The position numbers were made by a program, and so were the translations under genes. From the NCBI GenBank assembly GCA_002702705.1, contig PABH01000011.1, forward strand, positions 1 through 53,473: a stretch of DNA of 53,473 nucleotides, given 5' to 3'. This document shows, piece by piece, positions 17,629 to 25,476 of the stretch (the stretch's first letter is position 1; the number at the start of each line of letters is the position of its first letter). A model generated the notes under the pieces. That model had not been told where the DNA came from. It saw only the letters and a program-made list of their open reading frames with translations, and searched no databases. This DNA is from Anaerolineaceae bacterium. GTDB taxonomy: Bacteria; Chloroflexota; Anaerolineae; Anaerolineales; Anaerolineaceae.

Positions 17629-18696
17629 TTACCCAAGATCTTTCTTTATATTTTGTTCTCCCACAAAATCACTCATAATTCCAAATGCCTTGTTTGTCTT
17701 GGCAATCGATTTTTTTCCGTCTTGCTCAATACCAGTTAAGGCACGGATGGCGTCAATCGTTTCAGGCACAACAATGGCTTGGTTATAAACCTGGTAATTG
17801 TAGAACAACTCGTTTCCTTTCACCGTAAGACTATCTTCCCACAGACCTACTTCCCACATATCCCCCCGGGAGCGTCCGAGGTCAGTCATCAATTCTATGG
17901 TGCTGTTAAGTGCCACCAGACCGTCGGAGGCATTTAAGAAAGCGATACGGGAATCGTTTCGGAAAGCCTTTAAAATCTCTTCTTTTGTGGCTTCACGGGT
18001 AAGTTCCACACTCCAGGCGTGGAGATGGCTGTTGGTATGGGCTGCTTTCACTGCAATCGTCACGACATCCAAATCGGGGTCTACTTTTTGCGCATCCGGT
18101 CCTTGATGAGAGGGAATCTCTTTTTCGGGGACAACTGTATTCATAATGCCGGAATGATCTGATTCCCACGGGTCAGTCGCCCGGCGAACGAGTACCCCGC
18201 GTGCTTTCTTGAGCAAGCCTGCTCTTTTTAGGGCACCTAACGTACGGACAATACTGGTGGTATTACATGAAACCACACGGGTTGTATCTCTGCCTAACGC
18301 GGAAGCATAGTTCGATGCTGCCACAAAGGAGTGCCCGGTGAGTTCGTGTTTTTCTCCTCCCTGAAAAATGGATTTTACGCCGTGTTTTTGATACAACGCC
18401 AGATTCTTGGCTCCAATGCCTTTTGGGGTAGCATCTGCAACAATATCAATTTGATCCAATAATTCTTCCATTATCCCCTGCAAAGGAATACCACCTTGGC
18501 GCATTTCATCAACTGCTTCCTTGGTGGATGCGTAAATTGGGTATCCTTTCTCCACCGCTACTTTAATGCGCCAATCGTTAACGACATCGGCCACACCGAC
18601 CAATTCCATATCTTCTTGAAGGGACACAGCATCGGCGATCCGTTTTCCGATGACGCCATAACCATTTACCAATACTTTTACTTTTTTAGCTGACAT
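17629..18696 (-). CDS. Type II (archaeal-type) glyceraldehyde-3-phosphate dehydrogenase
   Basis: The sequence has the NAD(P)-binding start KVLVNGYGVIGKRIADAV, the catalytic cysteine in VSCNTTSIVRT, and RRATDPWESDHSG and HAHT-type segments (AAHTNSHLHAW) of the archaeal type II GAPDH family, which differs strongly from the bacterial GapA family. It oxidises glyceraldehyde 3-phosphate to 1,3-bisphosphoglycerate in glycolysis or runs in reverse. The start is the ATG at 18696, since AAAGGAG lies just before it; an ATG further upstream lies inside that motif. The downstream aldolase gene overlaps its end. This family is rare but known in bacteria, including some Chloroflexota to my recollection. 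Confidence 0.88.
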   Translation of the reverse strand: MSAKKVKVLVNGYGVIGKRIADAVSLQEDMELVGVADVVNDWRIKVAVEKGYPIYASTKEAVDEMRQGGIPLQGIMEELLDQIDIVADATPKGIGAKNLALYQKHGVKSIFQGGEKHELTGHSFVAASNYASALGRDTTRVVSCNTTSIVRTLGALKRAGLLKKARGVLVRRATDPWESDHSGIMNTVVPEKEIPSHQGPDAQKVDPDLDVVTIAVKAAHTNSHLHAWSVELTREATKEEILKAFRNDSRIAFLNASDGLVALNSTIELMTDLGRSRGDMWEVGLWEDSLTVKGNELFYNYQVYNQAIVVPETIDAIRALTGIEQDGKKSIAKTNKAFGIMSDFVGEQNIKKDLG

Positions 18697-18861
18697 TTTT
18701 TCTCCTTTCATCTATATTAGTAAAGTAACCTTATCTGGCACTACCATCGAAAAATAACGCAGTGCCGGGGTAAGCACCTTGTTTCGTTTGACCAGCCAGA
18801 CCGTTAAGTCAGTCTCGAAAGGGAAAACAAAACCAAGGGGGGTAACCGCAGAGTTACAGGG

Positions 18862-19356
18862 TTATTCACCCTCATTTTCCGCTGAAGAAGGCACTCTCAC
18901 TGGCAAACCCAAGGTCAGCCAATCATGCATACCTCCCCGGTAGTACATTAACTTTTCTGCCGGGTAACCCGCTTCCAATAACGCCCGAATCGCCCAGGGA
19001 GACTGCGGGCACTGCGGGCCGTTACAAAATAAGATCGTCATTTGATCCCTATTTAGCTCACTTATTCTTTCCCCTGCTTCCGTAAAGGGGATATTTTTTG
19101 CGCCAGGCAAAGTCGCTTCCTGGAAAAAGTTTTCGGTTCGCCCATCAATAACGGGCAGCCCGTTTTCGATATGCTCGATTACTTCTAACTCACCCACCGT
19201 TTGCACCCCTTCGGCTGCCTGAATCGGTTGAATTTCGCCCCAGGTGCTGTCTACCAAAACCATGCCGTCTTGTTGAGGCGCTGGCTGTGGAATACTGGGA
19301 GAGCGTTTGCCAAAATCTTTACGTTTAATTTCTTTTTGCATATTTTGTTTTTTCAT
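18862..19356 (-). CDS. Rhodanese-domain protein
   Basis: About 164 residues with a basic, polar N-terminus (no clear signal peptide) and a rhodanese domain. The active loop is CNGPQCPQS, with a cysteine at the usual position and a second one five residues later. The start is the ATG at 19356, preceded by GGAGG ten bases earlier. It is monocistronic or leads into the GAPDH gene 165 bases downstream. Its promoter (19464-19518) has the same four 11-bp-phased boxes as four plus-strand promoters, and a perfect 24-bp palindrome covers its predicted transcription start, so it appears to be under two controls. Confidence 0.85.
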   Translation of the reverse strand: MKKQNMQKEIKRKDFGKRSPSIPQPAPQQDGMVLVDSTWGEIQPIQAAEGVQTVGELEVIEHIENGLPVIDGRTENFFQEATLPGAKNIPFTEAGERISELNRDQMTILFCNGPQCPQSPWAIRALLEAGYPAEKLMYYRGGMHDWLTLGLPVRVPSSAENEGE

Positions 19357-19439
19357 TATATTTTTTCCTCCAAAGATCATCCATCTCATTCTGAGAGAAG
19401 GAAATGGACGTATCATTAATCTATCAACCAGTCTTACGA

Positions 19440-19463
19440 TAAATTATCAAATTTGATAATTTA
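19440..19463. promoter_or_regulatory. Perfect 24-bp palindrome at the rhodanese transcription start
   Basis: TAAATTATCAAA is followed directly by its inverse complement. The palindrome lies just downstream of the -10 of site G, where a bound dimeric repressor would block transcription. ArsR-type thiol-responsive repressors bind AT-rich palindromes of this kind near sulfur-transfer genes, but the regulator here is unknown. Confidence 0.65.
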
Positions 19464-19518
19464 ATAGTACCCGGTTAAATTAAAGTTTATTTGAATTATT
19501 CTTAAAGATTGTGTAAAG
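19464..19518 (-). promoter_or_regulatory. Four-box 11-bp-phased promoter (site G)
   Basis: Read on the minus strand, boxes start at 19518 (CTTTACA), 19507 (CTTTAAG), 19496 (ATTCAAA) and 19485 (CTTTAAT), exactly 11 bp apart. The -10-like TACTAT starts at 19469, 16 bp after the last box start. It is oriented toward the rhodanese gene at 19356. Confidence 0.72.
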
Positions 19519-19553
19519 ATTTATCTATGCGACCAAAAACGTTTTCATGGTTA

Positions 19554-20063
19554 CTACGGTATTGTCTTTAAGAAAGCTAAAAGGTCTTCCAGGTCTTGAT
19601 CGCTAATCTGCCACCGCGGCATATCCGTGTTGAGTGTGTCACCATCCGGGTGTTTACCCTCAACAACTGCGCTGCGAAAGCTATCAATGCTATAGCCACC
19701 AGGCTGGGGTGTTTCCCCAGATTCTTCGTTCATCATCTCGATGAGTGCATCACCGTTAATCGGTGGTGCATACATAACCTGCATAGGCATCGTATGCTGA
19801 CCTCCGCTGCCTGTAGGACCATGACAAGTTGCGCAAGTCAGATAAGAGCCCATCATCATGCCACTAAAATCCGGGCCATCGGAATAGGAAATTTGTTCTC
19901 CCCTTCCATCCAATCCGGTAAAATAAATTCGTTCGCCGTTCGCCGCACCAGAAAGTTCAGTTCCGGTCTGATCAGCTGTTTGGCGTGATAAACCAGTACA
20001 ACCGGTAATGACAATACTGATCAAAACCAGCATTGCTCCCAGGGTAATCATTTTTACTTTCAT
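19554..20063 (-). CDS. Cytochrome c lipoprotein
   Basis: A 169-residue lipoprotein (lipobox VITGC) with one haem c site, CATCH, near residue 77. A likely axial methionine is in DMPRW near the C-terminus, within the usual class I cytochrome c fold (DLEDLLAFLK helix at the end). It would be anchored outside the cytoplasmic membrane and carry single electrons. A Met-rich stretch (GMMMGSY) precedes the haem site. It follows another cytochrome c lipoprotein in the same direction, but with a 227-base gap containing palindromic elements, so it probably has its own promoter. Confidence 0.85.
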   Translation of the reverse strand: MKVKMITLGAMLVLISIVITGCTGLSRQTADQTGTELSGAANGERIYFTGLDGRGEQISYSDGPDFSGMMMGSYLTCATCHGPTGSGGQHTMPMQVMYAPPINGDALIEMMNEESGETPQPGGYSIDSFRSAVVEGKHPDGDTLNTDMPRWQISDQDLEDLLAFLKTIP

Positions 20064-20165
20064 TCGTTTTCTCCTAATTTATTAACAAAAATTCGTGAAT
20101 TCCCCCTATCATTATTTATAATTTCCTCCTTCTTAACTATCTACCGAATTACGATCAAACAATAG

Positions 20166-20202
20166 TAGGGAATTTCCCTATATAAAATAAGGGCTTTCCC
20201 TT
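20166..20202. promoter_or_regulatory. Paired palindromic operator-like sites
   Basis: TAGGGAATTTCCCTA at 20166-20180 and AAGGGCTTTCCCTT at 20189-20202 are two similar palindromes with centres about 22 bp apart, two helical turns. They lie upstream of the cytochrome c gene at 20063. A closely similar palindrome occurs at 27341-27354. The binding protein is unknown. Confidence 0.55.
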
Positions 20203-20290
20203 AACACGTTCTTTATCCTTTTTATAAATCAGATATTTTCTTGCATAAGAATGAGTACACATTAAAATATAAAGAGCATTACGGTTGAGC

Positions 20291-20794
20291 TTACTTATTT
20301 TCAGTTACGGTTATCCACCATTGATATTCACGTTCGTCCTTTCCCCATTGACTCTTAAAATAATCAAGGATCATTGCCGCTTGTTCCTGAGTCAATTGAC
20401 CATCAAATGCCGGCATCGTTCCACCATACATTTTAGCACCACCTTCTAAAATAATTCTTTGGAGAATTGCATCTGAATGATGCCACGTATGACCGCTGTT
20501 ATCTTGCGGCGGCGGGGGAAGTGTACCGTCTTCTAAGGGGGTCTTCCAATTTGCTGCACCTTCCAGGCTACTACCGTGGCAGCTAGCGCAGTACTCCATG
20601 TAAAGCTGCTCTCCTGAGCCTATATTTTCTGGCAAGAGATCTGCCACAGGAGGAACTTCGGTACCATTAATAATCACGCCTTTGTTATTTACAGTTTTAT
20701 TGCCGAGAGAATCCGGTACACAGGCATTAAGCAACAACACCAGAACGCCAATGGAAATAGTGTTTAATTTTAACTTTCCAAAAAATCGTTTCAT
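20291..20794 (-). CDS. Cytochrome c lipoprotein
   Basis: About 167 residues with a lipoprotein signal (LLLNAC) and one haem site, CASCH. The probable axial methionine is in GTMPAF, and the C-terminal helix reads EQAAMILDYFKSQWG, as in cbb3- and NorC-like mono-haem cytochromes. The start at 20794 is supported by GGAAG eight bases upstream. It lies about 90 bases after the ccdA-tlpA-lgt-like cluster on the same strand, so those genes may mature it. It probably passes electrons between membrane complexes and the second cytochrome. Confidence 0.85.
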   Translation of the reverse strand: MKRFFGKLKLNTISIGVLVLLLNACVPDSLGNKTVNNKGVIINGTEVPPVADLLPENIGSGEQLYMEYCASCHGSSLEGAANWKTPLEDGTLPPPPQDNSGHTWHHSDAILQRIILEGGAKMYGGTMPAFDGQLTQEQAAMILDYFKSQWGKDEREYQWWITVTENK

Positions 20795-20887
20795 AATATC
20801 TACTTCCAATTCTACAAAATTGCTTTTAAGAAAAAAGAGGGATTAAGAACTCCAATTGATACGAGAAGACAATAAACAGTCTTCACT

Positions 20888-21634
20888 TTATAAAGAAACT
20901 CCTTTTTTTTCTTCATCAGTAGAATCAATCCAGGTATACAACATCCAGAGTGAAGCAGCTAAAACAATTAGCGCAAAAATCTGAGATACCCGAAACCCGT
21001 TCCAAATTGTGCTGTCACCTCTAAAGGCTTCTATGAATAAACGCGCAGCGGATGAGAGGGCAATTACCAGCCAGAAACTACGTCCGCTGCCCAGTTTCAA
21101 AGGATATTTCAAAATAATGAACAAAATAATTATCGCAAGCAGGGTTTCATAGATTTGAGTAGGATGACGATATTCGTTCCAGAGATAAATTGACCACAGT
21201 GTATCGGATGGTGTCCCAAAAGCATCTCCGCTTAGTAAATGAGCGAGTCCCTGAAACACCAAAAAGACTGCCAGAGCTGGTGCAAGGGCATCCAAAGCGA
21301 GGCGAATACCTAGTTTTTTGCGTTGCCCATAGAGGAATGCAGCAAACAATCCAATCATCAATCCTTCAGGGATAGAGAGTGTATCCGGGGTAAGTGCAAA
21401 AAGACTTAATGGATTAGAGATGTAAGCGTTTATATACCTGGCAGCATAAGCTACCCTTGCCCCGATCAGACCAGCGATTAAACCGATAAAGATCAGATTG
21501 GAAATTAGATCGGATTTGATGCCTATTCTCAACGCCCGTTTTTCCGCAATCCAAGAACCCAACCACACTCCTATTAATAAGGATAGACTGGCCAGTGGTA
21601 ATAAGAACGGTCCTAAACGTAGATAAGGTAACAT
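20888..21634 (-). CDS. Lgt-family membrane protein, divergent
   Basis: This 248-residue protein has about seven hydrophobic segments and clear prolipoprotein diacylglyceryl transferase hallmarks (GARVAYAARY, RHPTQIYE, a late RLFIEAFRGD). The central HGG motif of genuine Lgt, whose His matters for catalysis, is replaced by SIPEG, and the GRxGNFxN segment is not evident. It may therefore be a paralogue with another role. It starts one base after the tlpA stop, within the ccdA-tlpA-lgt-like operon. A second Lgt-family gene is at 35400. Confidence 0.75.
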   Translation of the reverse strand: MLPYLRLGPFLLPLASLSLLIGVWLGSWIAEKRALRIGIKSDLISNLIFIGLIAGLIGARVAYAARYINAYISNPLSLFALTPDTLSIPEGLMIGLFAAFLYGQRKKLGIRLALDALAPALAVFLVFQGLAHLLSGDAFGTPSDTLWSIYLWNEYRHPTQIYETLLAIIILFIILKYPLKLGSGRSFWLVIALSSAARLFIEAFRGDSTIWNGFRVSQIFALIVLAASLWMLYTWIDSTDEEKKGVSL

Positions 21635-21635
21635 A

Positions 21636-22211
21636 TCACTCAGACTCTTTTAATAAGTTTTCGATTTTAGATTGGATCAGTGCTTCAGCCATTGGACCTC
21701 CCACCACTACAGAACGGATCGTGCCGTTCCGGTCAATAAAATATGAATTGGGTAAACCACGCAATTGATAACGCGCGCCGACATCTCCCTTACGATCTAA
21801 AGGAATAGGAAAGGTTAAGCCAAATTCTTTGGCAAATGCGATTGCGGCTGCTTCGCTATCCTGATTGGTCACATTAACTGCTAGGACAACCAACCCCAAT
21901 GGTTCAAAAGCGTTGTAAATTTTTTCGATGGCTGGCATCTCTTCTCGGCACGGTGGACACCAACTGGCCCAAAAATTCACTAATACCACCTTGCCGCGTA
22001 ACTCAGATAAAGTAACATCCCCCCCTCCAGCCAGATCTAACGTGAAATCAGGAGCAATAAATCCTTCCCGAGGAGCCGAAGGCGGAACTGCTTCTACAGA
22101 ATTTCCAACAGGAACACGTGAAACGAAAATCCACATAATTCCAACCACCAATATGATCACTGAATAGACGATCCAGCGGCGGCTATCTCGCGATAAATTA
22201 ATTGTGGCCAT
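21636..22211 (-). CDS. TlpA/ResA-like thioredoxin
   Basis: One N-terminal transmembrane helix precedes a thioredoxin fold with WCPPC in FWASWCPPCREEMPA. The protein acts outside the cytoplasm as a thiol-disulfide reductant, most likely reduced by the CcdA encoded immediately upstream. The ATG at 22211 overlaps the end of ccdA by 14 bases and is preceded by GGAG. It is a close relative of the TlpA at 8402 (both share WVxINxTNQD-like and ASWCPPCR segments). Confidence 0.88.
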   Translation of the reverse strand: MATINLSRDSRRWIVYSVIILVVGIMWIFVSRVPVGNSVEAVPPSAPREGFIAPDFTLDLAGGGDVTLSELRGKVVLVNFWASWCPPCREEMPAIEKIYNAFEPLGLVVLAVNVTNQDSEAAAIAFAKEFGLTFPIPLDRKGDVGARYQLRGLPNSYFIDRNGTIRSVVVGGPMAEALIQSKIENLLKESE

Positions 22212-22974
22212 TATGATATTCTCCAAAAGCATGACCGCTAAGATAACCAACATAAGCTGGCACAAGCGGCAGAACACACGGTGAAAGGAAAGAGATTAAA
22301 CCAGCCACAACAGCAATAAGGTATGTAGGAGCAGCTGCTCCAAACGGCAGGTCAAGAAACAATCCATTCTTCTGCGCCCAAATCGCAAGAAAGCTAATTT
22401 GATTTGTGAGTAACATAGCCCCAATTAAAAGTAAGAATATCCCACTAGCGATTTGTATACTGCGCATATGCCGTTGAAATCTACGCACGAAACCGGTCGC
22501 GCGTTCCATGCCCCAGCCAATTGCCAAAAAAGGTAAACCCAGTCCCAGTGAGTAACCAGACGACAAAATCATCCCTTGTCCAACAGTTTCCTGAGAAAAA
22601 CCAAGCGTGAGTATTGTACCCAAGGTAGTGCCTACGCAAGGAGTCCAACCTGCTGCGAAAAACACGCCAATCAATCCGGATGCAAACAGCCCGCCTCTCG
22701 CTTGGTTTTTCCATTGCGGGCGGGTATCGTAATAAAGCCAGGGAATTTTAACAACACCTAAAGTGGAAAGCCCAAACAAAATCACAACAGCACCACCTAC
22801 CCTGCCAAGAAAAGATTTATACTCACCGAAAACCTGTCCCAATAAAGTTGCAGCCCCGCCCCACCCAACGATAAAAACCAAAGAAAATCCCAATACAAAT
22901 GCCAGGGCATGTGTAAAAACGATGAGCCTTCGGCTTAAAACGTTTGGAATTGGATTATCTGACCGCTTCTCCAT
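22198..22974 (-). CDS. CcdA-type thiol transporter, circularly permuted
   Basis: The 258-residue protein is a CcdA/DsbD-type membrane protein that moves electrons from cytoplasmic thioredoxin to outer-face thioredoxins such as TlpA. It carries both catalytic cysteines, in AAGWTPCVG and SFLSPCVLPLVPAY. In ordinary CcdA the SPCxLPL helix is the first transmembrane segment; here the protein opens with the normally second segment (HALAFVLGFSLVF) and the SPCVLPL helix is at the very C-terminus, after the normally last helix. The frame is uninterrupted and the start at 22974 is supported by AAAGGA. It overlaps the tlpA gene. Confidence 0.88.
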   Translation of the reverse strand: MEKRSDNPIPNVLSRRLIVFTHALAFVLGFSLVFIVGWGGAATLLGQVFGEYKSFLGRVGGAVVILFGLSTLGVVKIPWLYYDTRPQWKNQARGGLFASGLIGVFFAAGWTPCVGTTLGTILTLGFSQETVGQGMILSSGYSLGLGLPFLAIGWGMERATGFVRRFQRHMRSIQIASGIFLLLIGAMLLTNQISFLAIWAQKNGLFLDLPFGAAAPTYLIAVVAGLISFLSPCVLPLVPAYVGYLSGHAFGEYHNGHN

Positions 22975-23165
22975 ATCGTTAATTCCTTTTATTTGGTGGT
23001 AATTTAAAATCAATTATTTTCGATAAAATTTACCTTAATATATAATAATACCTCCTTAACACACCAGAAATGGGCAAAAATGCCTGTATTATTGGATCTA
23101 TAAAATCTTTTATTCAAAATCTTCAGGTTACATCCGGAATAAAATGGGTAAAGTCCAGTTCATTT

Positions 23166-23345
23166 TCATCTCGATTTCTTTTTTATTGGAACACCCATCT
23201 CAGGTCTCGCAAAGTGTTTAGGGTCTTGTTCAAATTGTGCCTGGCAGATGGGACAGCATAAAAAATATTGGATACGTTCATATTCAACAACTGCGAATGC
23301 TTTACCACGATTTATTTTTTTTCCACACACGGGATCTTTTATCAT
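23166..23345 (-). CDS. Small YHS-domain protein
   Basis: A 59-residue protein beginning MIKDPVCGKKINRGKA and containing LCCPICQAQF and DPKHFAR, which is the YHS/TRASH-type metal-binding module with conserved cysteines at about 7, 30, 31 and 34. Such modules bind copper or other soft metals and are often fused to CopA ATPases, as at 40830 here. The ribosome binding site AGGAGG lies five bases upstream. It precedes ccdA by about 190 bases in the same direction. A second free-standing YHS protein is encoded at 35160. Confidence 0.85.
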   Translation of the reverse strand: MIKDPVCGKKINRGKAFAVVEYERIQYFLCCPICQAQFEQDPKHFARPEMGVPIKKKSR

Positions 23346-23576
23346 AAAAACCTCCTGAATTAAAAATTTTCCGACATCCTAGATCGAAGATATGTCACAA
23401 TAGGTTAATATGATAAATTAAAATTCTAATCATCTAAAGCGCCATTACACCCAAAGGAAGATAAGCATAATGGCTACTTACCCTCCAAAAATATATTAGT
23501 CTATAAAGATTAAATGAGGTTTAACGTGTTCTATCTATAAAAGAATGTCGAATCAACCACGTAACAACAGACAATT

Positions 23577-23804
23577 ATGCCTATTGTGAAATATTTTCTT
23601 CCTGTTTTCACTTTGAGCAATTTGAAATTTCATTCACTGGAGGAATAACTTATGCCTTAAAATAACTGTCAAAACGAAACCTTAAGCGAACAAATAAAGT
23701 TAATAAAACCATCTTTTGATGATCGATGGTGCGACAATCGTTCTTACACCTTTTTATTTGCTTTTCAAAATAAGTCAGCTTCTTATGCTGCTCTGTGGAT
23801 TTAA
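23577..23804 (+). pseudogene. Possible decayed or non-coding plus-strand unit
   Basis: GGAGG at 23639-23643 lies eight bases before ATG-CCT-TAA at 23652; after that TAA the same frame stays open for 47 more codons to a stop at 23802-23804. A 23-codon frame (MPIVKYFL...) begins at 23577 and ends inside the ribosome binding site. No homology is recognised. A plus-strand terminator-like hairpin follows. This could be a decayed small gene, a leader peptide or an RNA. The rest of 23346-23886 holds nothing I recognise. Confidence 0.25.
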
Positions 23805-23812
23805 TAATTTTT

Positions 23813-23876
23813 CCTCCTGTTGGACTGACTTTTACTGGTGATTTCGGTGAACTTCACCAACGGGAGGTGTTTTTCT
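23813..23876 (+). terminator. Plus-strand hairpin with T-run
   Basis: CCTCCTGTTGG at 23813-23823 pairs with CCAACGGGAGG at 23857-23867; the one odd pair is a U-G wobble in the plus-strand RNA. A smaller GGTGAA/TTCACC hairpin sits inside, and TGTTTTTCT follows. Both the wobble and the T-run indicate termination of plus-strand transcription, although the annotated neighbours are on the minus strand. Confidence 0.55.
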
Positions 23877-23886
23877 AATGATTAAA

Positions 23887-24213
23887 TTACTCAATCAGAA
23901 CATCGGGCGGTGTGGCCGCCATCCCGATCAATCCGCCGGTGATCAGCCCCAACGCTAAACCCACCACACCCCAAAAGACGTGGAAGGTAAATGGAGTCAT
24001 CGAGAATAACCCCTCCCAACCGGGAATTATGATGATCCCTTGGAACATCAACACCCCAAAAATAAGACCGATCCCAGTGCCGATCAATATCCCTAACCAG
24101 GTTGCAGACCAAATTCCATCCGGAAAGGATTGAAAGTGAATTGCCTCGGGTCTGGGTTTATCATAATAGAGGACTTCTTGTTGGCTGATCTTTTGCATTT
24201 CAGAAATTTGCAT
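23887..24213 (-). CDS. Small glycine-rich two-helix membrane protein, possible frameshifted start
   Basis: About 108 residues with two glycine-rich transmembrane helices (LGILIGTGIGLIFGVLMF and FWGVVGLALGLITGGLIGM) and a polar N-terminus. No family is recognised. The ATG at 24213 has no ribosome binding site. A perfect one (AGGAG, seven bases) precedes an ATG at 24235, which reads MMDITKK and then runs out of frame after a seven-A run at 24215-24221. With one A fewer, that start would join this frame exactly. The product is probably encoded from 24235 with either a sequencing error or transcriptional slippage at the A-run. It follows the wall-binding-like gene by 11 bases. Confidence 0.6.
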   Translation of the reverse strand: MQISEMQKISQQEVLYYDKPRPEAIHFQSFPDGIWSATWLGILIGTGIGLIFGVLMFQGIIIIPGWEGLFSMTPFTFHVFWGVVGLALGLITGGLIGMAATPPDVLIE

Positions 24214-24246
24214 GTTTTTTTGTGATGTCCATCATTTTCTTTCTCC

Positions 24247-25464
24247 TTATTCTTCGAATGGATAGGCTTCTAAGAGATTATCCAATTCGACCTGAGTTTG
24301 CCAACTGATCGTTTCTTCACCACCGATGATCCAGCCGTGATTTAATAACTGTTGCTGAGCATCGGTCGGGTAGGGTTTCAGCACCATTAGATAATTCTTT
24401 ACGCTGTCAGGCACACCATCTCCATTTAATATCAATACCGGGGCGTGTTTCCCCATGTGGCTTAAGGTGGTGGCGGTGACTGCGTTTTGCCAGCCCGCCG
24501 GGCCATCGAGGTTTACAAAGACTGCATTATGACCTGCTTCCGAAATCCCCCAACCAAAATCACGCGCTTTTTGCCAGAACCAGGCACCCCAGTCGGCGCC
24601 AATATCTTTAAACCCGGAAAAATAAGCACTAATAGCGGATGGATCATTGCGCGGCATACGGGTCACCTGCCCATATTGGGCTAATTCCCGTACCACATGC
24701 TCTGGCATGATGCTTTCGTCACCAAAAACATAAATCCAGGCTCCATTGGCACGTCGTTTTAAGATTTCTTTGGTGGCTTCCGGCACACCCTCGGAAGTGA
24801 CGTAGGCAAAACCTTGCCCCATGTGGGCATTCCAATAGGCTGCTGGGATTGCCATTTCGGGATGTTCGATATTGGCTATCGCGACTTCGTTGGGGTGATC
24901 CCCATGTTGGGTAGATGTCCAATTATCCACCACTTCTGCCAGTTGAATGGGATCCGGGGCGTTGAGTACGCGCGTTTTAAAGCCCAGTTCATTCACCGCA
25001 TCGTTCACGGAAGCATCAATGGTGCCTACAATATAAACCTGCACATTCCCATCGGCGGGTACACCCTCCGGATTTAGCCGCAGCAATTCGTTGCGGGTGA
25101 TTTGCGGCAGGTCGGACTGTTCCACATACAACAACGGTGCGTTGACCGGAAAATGTTGGATGCGGTTTGCAGCCACCAGTAACTCCGGCAGGCTGTTGAT
25201 GTTTACCAAAATGACAGCACCGGGTGTATTTTCCTCTTCTGTGGCCGGATAAATGATCTGTGCCACGGCGACCGCTGTTTCAAAGGCATCATCAGAGCCA
25301 ATGCGGGTGGTATTAACCGTCAGTAGTTCACTGTTGGATGGCAAGGAAGCGATATCCGCCGGTTTTTGATTGGCAAGATAGGCGTTGGCAATTAAGTTCG
25401 TGCCCGTGAAAATTAAAATCGTTGTAACAAGAACGATGAGTATACTTATAAATCCTTTTTTCAT
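24247..25464 (-). CDS. Exported protein with cell-wall-binding-2-like repeats
   Basis: The 405-residue product has an N-terminal hydrophobic anchor and then repeating alpha/beta segments resembling the CWB2 (PF04122) pattern: RIGSDDAFETAVAVAQIIYP, APLLYVEQSDLP, VQVYIVGTIDASV and HAPVLILNGDGVPDSV. CWB2 modules attach S-layer or wall proteins to anionic wall polymers in Firmicutes; in this organism the role could differ. GGAGG precedes the ATG. The gene lies 12 bases downstream of a membrane protein whose N-terminal half has the same type of repeats, so the two may form a complex. Confidence 0.6.
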   Translation of the reverse strand: MKKGFISILIVLVTTILIFTGTNLIANAYLANQKPADIASLPSNSELLTVNTTRIGSDDAFETAVAVAQIIYPATEEENTPGAVILVNINSLPELLVAANRIQHFPVNAPLLYVEQSDLPQITRNELLRLNPEGVPADGNVQVYIVGTIDASVNDAVNELGFKTRVLNAPDPIQLAEVVDNWTSTQHGDHPNEVAIANIEHPEMAIPAAYWNAHMGQGFAYVTSEGVPEATKEILKRRANGAWIYVFGDESIMPEHVVRELAQYGQVTRMPRNDPSAISAYFSGFKDIGADWGAWFWQKARDFGWGISEAGHNAVFVNLDGPAGWQNAVTATTLSHMGKHAPVLILNGDGVPDSVKNYLMVLKPYPTDAQQQLLNHGWIIGGEETISWQTQVELDNLLEAYPFEE

Positions 25465-25476
25465 TAAAATAGCCTC

